A stretch of 64,000 nucleotides of DNA from Metallococcus carri. GTDB taxonomy: Bacteria > Actinomycetota > Actinomycetes > Actinomycetales > Dermatophilaceae. This document shows, one piece after another, positions 59,190 through 64,000 of the stretch (its first letter is position 1; the number at the start of each line of letters is the position of its first letter). The notes below the pieces were generated by a model. It was not told the origin of the DNA and searched no databases. It was given only the letters and a program-made list of their open reading frames with translations. The DNA is taken from contig NZ_JAAOIV010000010.1 in assembly GCF_011440275.1 (NCBI RefSeq), forward strand, positions 1 through 64,000, given 5' to 3'. The translations under genes and the position numbers were made by a program.

Positions 59190-60761
59190 TCAGCAGCTTT
59201 CGGCGGTGTTGGTGATCGGCTCGAGCGTGGTCGTGGTGCTGCTCGTCGGCGACGAGGTGGGGCTGGAGGTCGGGCTCGACGTCGGCGAACCGGTCTTGCT
59301 GGGGGTGGGCGCCTTGTCGTCGTGCGGAGTGGCGAGCGCCTGCTTCACCACGGCCTGGATCTTGGGGAAATTGGGCCGGCCGACATTGGTGATCGAGTTG
59401 ATATTGACGCTGCGGACGTTGCCCTTCTTCATCGTGTTGACCAGAGTGGCGAAGGCTGGCAGGTCGTCTTGCGGGATGTCCATCAGCACGTTGTCGGAGG
59501 CGACGGCCATGATGTCGGTGAACTTGGTGACCATCGTGAAGGGATTGGCCTGCGAGATCAGCGCGTTGACCATGCACCGCTGCCGCCGCATCCGGCTCAC
59601 GTCGCCGTCGGCGGCGCCGACGCGGCTGCGTGAGTACCACAAGGCCTTCTCACCGTTGAGCTTCTGGTAACCGGGCTTGATGATGCCGGTCACCGAGCCG
59701 GGCCGCACGTAACCATTGCGGATCTCACCGCCGATCGGTATGCCGTCGTAGGGCGAGCCCGGGTCCGGCTGGACGTTGATCCAGACTCCGCCCATCGCGT
59801 CGACCAGGCTGCGGAAACCCTGCAGGTTGACCACGAGCGAGTAGTCGATCTTCAGCCCGGTGATCTCGCTGACGACCTCGCGGGTGGTGTCCCATCCGGG
59901 ATAGGCCTCGTCCGCGGGGAAGAGATTCTTGCGGGTGCGCGCCGCTTCCTCCCACACCGCGTCCATCAGGCATTCGGTGCCACAGTCGTAACCCTTGGGG
60001 TAGATCTTGTTCAGCGGGTTGGTCTTGGGGAACGGCACGTTCTGCAGGTTGCGGGGGATCGACACCAGGGTGCTGTCACCGGTGCGGGTGTCGACGCTGA
60101 CGACCATCACCGAGTCGGTGCGCACGCCGGTGCGGTCGGGTCCGGCATCGGAGCCGATGAGCAGGACGTTCACCCGGGGTATGGCGGCCCAGGGGTCCGC
60201 GCCATTGCCGGGCCCGCTCGGTGGGCCGCCGCGGCCGCCATACCGCGGTTCGTAGATCTTGTCGTAGGTCGACTGGGTGATCAGCACATAACGGATCGCC
60301 TGCACCGACGGAATCGCGACCAGCACCACCATGAGGGCGGTGAAGGCACGGTGCCCCCAGCGCATCCGGTCGCTCCAGCGGCGGCCGCTGGTCTCCCGGG
60401 CGGTCAGCAGGATGCCGCCGATCCACATGATCGCGCCGACGATCAAGCCGATCAGCAGCAGCGTGAGACCGCGGCGGGTGGCGAGCTGGGCGGCGCCTTC
60501 GATGACGCCGCCGCTCATCAGCACGATGCCGAGCAGGATGACGCCGAGCACGGCGAGGGTGACGATCACCAGGCCGAGCGTGCGCCGCCGGCGGGTGAGG
60601 CTGAGGCCGAGCCCCGGCCAGATCGTGCTGAGACCGGTGAGCAGCAGGGCGCGCCGCAGCTGATCGGTGCGCAGCGAGCGCAGCTCCAACCGGGTATGAC
60701 CGGGCCGTGCTTCGGGCGCGCTCGTCCCGTCCGGGTGCGCGACCCGGTCGTCCTCGGTCAT
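59190..60761 (-). CDS. LytR-CpsA-Psr (LCP) family glycopolymer transferase
   Basis: 523 residues. A cytoplasmic leader and about four membrane helices (40-165, more than the single one usual in LCP proteins), then the LCP domain: VNVLLIGSDAGPDRTGVRTDSVMVV, DSTLVSIPRNLQNVPF and ALWYSRSRVGAADGDVSRMRRQ with the Arg/Asp residues that bind polyprenyl pyrophosphate. The C-terminal tail repeats SPTS four times, a probable wall-spanning spacer. Attaches wall polymers to peptidoglycan. ATG 60761 follows GAGG. Confidence 0.92.
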   Translation of the reverse strand: MTEDDRVAHPDGTSAPEARPGHTRLELRSLRTDQLRRALLLTGLSTIWPGLGLSLTRRRRTLGLVIVTLAVLGVILLGIVLMSGGVIEGAAQLATRRGLTLLLIGLIVGAIMWIGGILLTARETSGRRWSDRMRWGHRAFTALMVVLVAIPSVQAIRYVLITQSTYDKIYEPRYGGRGGPPSGPGNGADPWAAIPRVNVLLIGSDAGPDRTGVRTDSVMVVSVDTRTGDSTLVSIPRNLQNVPFPKTNPLNKIYPKGYDCGTECLMDAVWEEAARTRKNLFPADEAYPGWDTTREVVSEITGLKIDYSLVVNLQGFRSLVDAMGGVWINVQPDPGSPYDGIPIGGEIRNGYVRPGSVTGIIKPGYQKLNGEKALWYSRSRVGAADGDVSRMRRQRCMVNALISQANPFTMVTKFTDIMAVASDNVLMDIPQDDLPAFATLVNTMKKGNVRSVNINSITNVGRPNFPKIQAVVKQALATPHDDKAPTPSKTGSPTSSPTSSPTSSPTSSTTTTLEPITNTAESC

Positions 60762-60968
60762 CTGCCAGCCTCTTCCACCGGACCCGGTCCGGTGCTTCTC
60801 AGTGGACCACTTCCCCCCAGGGGTGGTCCGAGGTCCACGGCGCCGTTGCCGGAGCCCCGGTTTGGGAAGGTCTCCGATCAACGGGTAGCCTTCCTGATCG
60901 ATCACCACATGGTGCAACACCGCACCCCGGTTACCAAACCGAAAGCTGCATCGGTGTGTGCGATCGAT

Positions 60969-61062
60969 GGAGGCGTCGCCTAGTCCGGTCTATGGCGCCC
61001 GCCTGCTAAGCGGGTTTGGGGCTAAAACCCCATCGCGGGTTCAAATCCCGCCGCCTCCGCCA
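60969..61062 (+). tRNA. tRNA-Ser (GCT)
   Basis: Acceptor GGAGGCG pairs with CGCCTCC. The anticodon arm CCCGC-CTGCTAA-GCGGG gives GCT. Long variable arm, GGGTTCAAATCCC T-arm, and encoded CCA (61060-61062). Confidence 0.95.
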
Positions 61063-61067
61063 TCTGT

Positions 61068-61102
61068 CGAAGGGCTGGCTCGTCGTGCGAGCCGGCCCTT
61101 CG
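61068..61102. terminator. hairpin between tRNA-Ser and the gtrA-like gene
   Basis: CGAAGGGCTGGCTCG (61068-61082) pairs with CGAGCCGGCCCTTCG (61088-61102), one G-T pair. Between convergent transcripts. Confidence 0.82.
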
Positions 61103-61106
61103 TCGT

Positions 61107-61541
61107 TCACTCGAGCTCGGCGGTGAGCTCAGGGGTCGGGGCGAACCACTTGCGCAGCAGCACGAAGCGGATCGCGGTGGCGATCGCGCTGCCGACCGCC
61201 ATGGTCAGCGTCGCGGCGCCGGTGCCCGCGCTCGGGTGGTAGTGGTCGAGCACCGCGAGCCCCAAAGCCGTTGCGGCCCAAGTGATTCCGAGCAACACCA
61301 GGCTGCGCACCTGCACCCCGAAGTGCCCCTCCTGGCCACCGGCGTCGAAGGTGAAATGCCGGTTGGCGGCGGTGTTGAGCACCGTCGAGATGATGAGCGC
61401 GAGGGCATTGGCCGGCTGGTTGGACAACCAGGTCTTCAGCACCGCGAAGAGCACCAGGCTGAAGACGGTGCTGCCGACGCCGATGACGGCGAACCTGAAC
61501 AGTTGACGACCAAGATGTCGTCGTCCCGAGGTGGCGGTCAC
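61107..61541 (-). CDS. GtrA-family membrane protein
   Basis: 144 residues with four transmembrane helices; QLFRFAVIGVGSTVFSLVLF and NTAANRHFTF are GtrA hallmarks. GtrA-like proteins are thought to flip or position polyprenyl-linked sugars for wall glycosylation. GTG 61541 overlaps the kinase stop by 4 bp, so it belongs to the two-component operon. Confidence 0.9.
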   Translation of the reverse strand: MTATSGRRHLGRQLFRFAVIGVGSTVFSLVLFAVLKTWLSNQPANALALIISTVLNTAANRHFTFDAGGQEGHFGVQVRSLVLLGITWAATALGLAVLDHYHPSAGTGAATLTMAVGSAIATAIRFVLLRKWFAPTPELTAELE

Positions 61542-63082
61542 CCGGTCATCGTCTCAGGTGCTGGTGGACGCACCGGCAGGGTGATGGTGAACCTGGTCAG
61601 ACCCGGTCGGGACTCCACCTCGACCGTCCCGTGGTGGGCGCTCGTCACCGCCTGCACGATGGACAGCCCGAGGCCGGTCGAGCCCTCGGTGCGGGTGCGG
61701 GCCGAGTCGCCGCGGGTGAACCGCTCGAAGATGCGCGGCAGCAGGTCCGGCTGGATGCCAGGACCGTTGTCGGACACCGTGATCCGGGCCCGGTCACCCT
61801 CGGTGCGCACGCCCGCAGTGATCGTGGTGCCGGCAGGGGTATGCCGGCGCGCGTTGGCCAGCAGGTTGATCGTCACCTGCCGCAGTCGCGCCTCGTCACC
61901 GATGATCTCGACGGCTTCGTCGGGCAGGTCGAGCTTCCACTGGTGATCCGGGCCGGCGGCCTGGGCATCGCTCAGCGTCTCGACCAGCACCCGGGTGACG
62001 TCGACCGGGCGAGCATCCAGCGGGCGGCCGGAGTCGAGCCGGGCGAGCAGCAGCAGATCCTCCACCAGTGCGGTCATCCGCTCGGCCTCCGACTCGATCC
62101 TCCCCAGCGCATGGGACACCCCGGTCGGCACCGGTTCGCGCTCGCGGCGAGACAACTCGGCATACCCGCGAATCGAGGCGAGCGGAGTGCGCAACTCGTG
62201 CGAGGCGTCCGCGACGAACTGCCGCACCTGGGTCTCGCTCGCCTGGCGAGCGCGCAGGGCGCTGTCGATGTGGTCGAGCAGGTCGTTGAGCGCGGCACCC
62301 ACCTGCCCTACTTCGGTATGCCGGTCGGTGTCCTCGGCGGGCACCCGCTCGTGCATGCGGACTTCACCGCTGGACAGCGGCAGCTGGGAGACCCGCGTCG
62401 CGGTCGCGGCGACCCGGCGCAGCGGGCTGGTCGCGCTGCCGACCAGGGCGCCGGTGGCCAGGCCGGCGAGGATGATGCCGCCGATGCTGAGCAGCAGGAT
62501 CGCCAGCGCGGTGTCCGCGACGGTCTTGGTGACCGGCGCGAGCGGCAGCCCGTAATAGGAGATGACCCGCACATCGCCGTTGTTGAAATGCTCGGTCTGC
62601 TGGAAGACCACCACCCGGAAGGTGCCGTCCGCGCCGAGGTCGACGGTGCGTGGAGAGTCGCCGAGGTCGGCCTCCTGCAGGGTGGCGACGGTCGAATTGG
62701 ACATCGTGTAGGTCTTGCCCAGCTTGGTGATCATCGCCTGGGTCTGGCGCGAGCCGTCCTGGAACACCAGGACGACCGGCTTGCCGCTCGCAGCGTTGAT
62801 GTCCAGATGCAGCGAGTCGCCGCCACCGCCGATGGTGCGGTCCTGGGGGCCCGGCGCGCCGGATCGGGCCGCGGCGGTCGCCGCGCCGAGTTGGGCGTTG
62901 ATCTGGCTCATCTGGGTGATGTAAACGCGGTAGAGCGTCAGCCCGCCGATGGCCGCGGTGACGAGGGTGAACAGCAGCAGGATCGAGGTGACCAGCCGGG
63001 CCTGGAGGGTCCAGTGCCGGGGATGCAGCGCCGCCAGCCGGCCGACGCCACCGCGGCCCTGGCCGGTGGCGGGTGGGCTCAC
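61538..63082 (-). CDS. sensor histidine kinase
   Basis: 514 residues. Helix 1 (30-52), extracellular sensor (about 53-190), helix 2 (about 195-220), HAMP (about 222-275), dimerisation domain with phospho-acceptor H295 in ADASHELRTPLASIRG, and an ATPase domain with N-box INLLANARRHTPAG, G1 DNGPGI, F FERF and G2 STGLGLSIVQ. Partner of the following response regulator; GTGA overlap. Resembles TrcS/TcrY-like kinases; signal unknown. Confidence 0.93.
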   Translation of the reverse strand: MSPPATGQGRGGVGRLAALHPRHWTLQARLVTSILLLFTLVTAAIGGLTLYRVYITQMSQINAQLGAATAAARSGAPGPQDRTIGGGGDSLHLDINAASGKPVVLVFQDGSRQTQAMITKLGKTYTMSNSTVATLQEADLGDSPRTVDLGADGTFRVVVFQQTEHFNNGDVRVISYYGLPLAPVTKTVADTALAILLLSIGGIILAGLATGALVGSATSPLRRVAATATRVSQLPLSSGEVRMHERVPAEDTDRHTEVGQVGAALNDLLDHIDSALRARQASETQVRQFVADASHELRTPLASIRGYAELSRREREPVPTGVSHALGRIESEAERMTALVEDLLLLARLDSGRPLDARPVDVTRVLVETLSDAQAAGPDHQWKLDLPDEAVEIIGDEARLRQVTINLLANARRHTPAGTTITAGVRTEGDRARITVSDNGPGIQPDLLPRIFERFTRGDSARTRTEGSTGLGLSIVQAVTSAHHGTVEVESRPGLTRFTITLPVRPPAPETMTG

Positions 63083-63801
63083 GTCGCGGGCTTGAGGACG
63101 TATCCGGCGCCCCGCATGGTGTGGATCATCGGCTCACGGCCGGCGTCGATCTTCTTGCGCAGATAGGAGATGTAGAGCTCGACCACATTGGCCTGTCCGC
63201 CGAAGTCGTAGTTCCACACCCGGTCGAGGATCTGCGCCTTGGACAGCACCCGGCGCGGGTTGCGCATGAGATAGCGCAGCAGCTCGAATTCCGTTGCGGT
63301 CAGGGAGATTTCGACACCACCGCGGGTGACCTCGTGGCTGTCCTCGTCGAGGGTCAGGTCGCCGACGACGAGCACCGAGGAAGACTCCTCCACCAACTGC
63401 ACCGACCGCCGCAGCAATGCCCGCACCCGGGCCACGACCTCCTCGAGACTGAACGGCTTGGTCACATAATCGTCGCCACCGGCGGTCAGCCCCGCCACGC
63501 GGTCCTCGACGGCATCGCGGGCGGTCAGGAAGAGCACCGGCAGGCTCGGGTCGCCGCTGCGGATGCGGCGCAGCACCTCCATGCCGTCGAAGTCCGGCAG
63601 CATCATGTCCAGCACCACCGCGTCGGGCTTGAACTCCTTGGCGGCCCGCACCGCAGCGTGCCCCGACGCGGCCGTCTGGATGTCCCAGCCCTCGTAGCGC
63701 AGCGCCATACTCAACAACTCGGTGAGGTTGGCCTCGTCGTCGACGACGAGGACACGGACGGGCGAGCCGTCGACACGGGTGAGGGCAGGCGTGGCGGTCA
63801 T
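63079..63801 (-). CDS. OmpR-family response regulator
   Basis: 240 residues. Receiver domain with the acidic pair VVDDE and phospho-acceptor D65 in VLDMMLPD, K in VTKPFS; winged-helix output domain at about 145-236 (LTATEFELLRYLMRNPRRVLSKAQIL, YISYLRKKID, RGAGYVL). First gene of the operon RR-HK-gtrA. CAGACT 6 nt before ATG 63801 may be a leaderless -10 box. Targets unknown. Confidence 0.95.
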   Translation of the reverse strand: MTATPALTRVDGSPVRVLVVDDEANLTELLSMALRYEGWDIQTAASGHAAVRAAKEFKPDAVVLDMMLPDFDGMEVLRRIRSGDPSLPVLFLTARDAVEDRVAGLTAGGDDYVTKPFSLEEVVARVRALLRRSVQLVEESSSVLVVGDLTLDEDSHEVTRGGVEISLTATEFELLRYLMRNPRRVLSKAQILDRVWNYDFGGQANVVELYISYLRKKIDAGREPMIHTMRGAGYVLKPAT

Positions 63802-63974
63802 GCCCCCAGTCTGGTTGGCACAGTTGGGCCAAAGCTAGGCCGTTTCTGTGGAGATCCTGTGGAGTATGCCGGAGCGTGTGCCGCCGCGGACGTTGTCCAC
63901 AGGGCGCCCAGCGCCATCGCGGGGTGATGCCGCACGCTGGTCGGGTCATCCCGTCCACGCCCGAGAGGTCCCCC

Positions 63975-64000
63975 GTGAGCAGCAATCGTCACAGTCGCCA
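63975..64000 (+). CDS. start of a gene running off the window
   Basis: GTG 63975 with GAGAGG 6 nt upstream opens a frame beginning VSSNRHSR; only the first eight codons are inside the window. It would be divergent from the response regulator. Nothing can be said of its product. Confidence 0.4.

Noticed and set aside
63893-63901. DnaA box TTGTCCACA (also inverted at 46918-46927) as part of oriC
   Set aside because: Single exact boxes without a cluster, AT-rich region or dnaA/dnaN neighbours.

Overview
The window is high-GC chromosomal DNA of an actinobacterium. GTG starts are common, many promoters appear leaderless, there is a mycothiol-dependent-enzyme family protein, an EtfD/FadE5-type beta-oxidation pair as in mycobacteria, LCP and MecA_N-type penicillin-binding cell-wall proteins, and GGTTGAGC...GTCGAAACC intergenic repeats. 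The gene set and repeats resemble Dermacoccaceae/Intrasporangiaceae relatives such as Flexivirga or Luteipulveratus, but that placement is inference. No phage, insertion sequence, CRISPR array or replication origin was found.

Layout. 0-0.4 kb: a 62-bp tandem array cut by the window edge. 0.4-6.3 kb: a YvlD-type membrane protein, a HisC/Pat aminotransferase and an E1alpha-E1beta-E2 2-oxoacid dehydrogenase operon whose E2 linker carries three in-frame 63-bp repeats. 6.5-10.1 kb: an IclR regulator divergent from a hydroxyacid-oxoacid transhydrogenase and MHS-family transporter pair with a CRP-like site at the promoter. 10.1-15.4 kb: a MarR-DHA2 efflux operon, a mycothiol-dependent-type protein and a CopD-CtaG fusion. 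15.9-28.0 kb: a taurine dissimilation region. A MocR regulator diverges from tpa-ald-pta; an IclR regulator diverges from xsc; an amino-acid permease follows. On the opposite strand IclR is translationally coupled to a CobS-like AAA+ ATPase and a CobT-like VWA protein with no CobN partner. 28.2-32.9 kb: fadE5, a Fur-family regulator, a PEBP protein, an Asp/Glu racemase, aroQ and tRNA-Gly. 33.0-35.9 kb: a TauC-TauA-TauB type ABC importer. 36.0-40.8 kb: dcd, an alpha/beta hydrolase and an OpuC-type osmolyte importer. 40.8-44.5 kb: a heterodimeric ABC exporter with two tandem 19-codon minicistrons between its subunits. 44.5-47.7 kb: a three-gene ESX-like/hydrolase cassette and an HTH regulator. 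47.8-52.8 kb: etfD, cysK-cysE, an HU protein and a YtxH-like protein. 53.0-53.9 kb: tRNA-Ser followed by 62-bp repeat arrays. 53.9-64.0 kb: a TM-helix channel-like protein, a Tat-exported cysteine peptidase, a cold-shock protein, a penicillin-binding protein, an LCP transferase, tRNA-Ser, GtrA and a two-component system.

How it fits together. Taurine would enter through TauABC (or the permease). Tpa and Ald deaminate it to sulfoacetaldehyde with pyruvate recycled, Xsc cleaves it to acetyl phosphate plus sulfite, and Pta makes acetyl-CoA. A sulfite oxidase or exporter is not seen here. FadE5 delivers electrons via ETF to EtfD.

The least explained features are the tandem repeat arrays, all in gaps where genes converge or end, the orphan CobS/CobT pair, and the coupled minicistrons.
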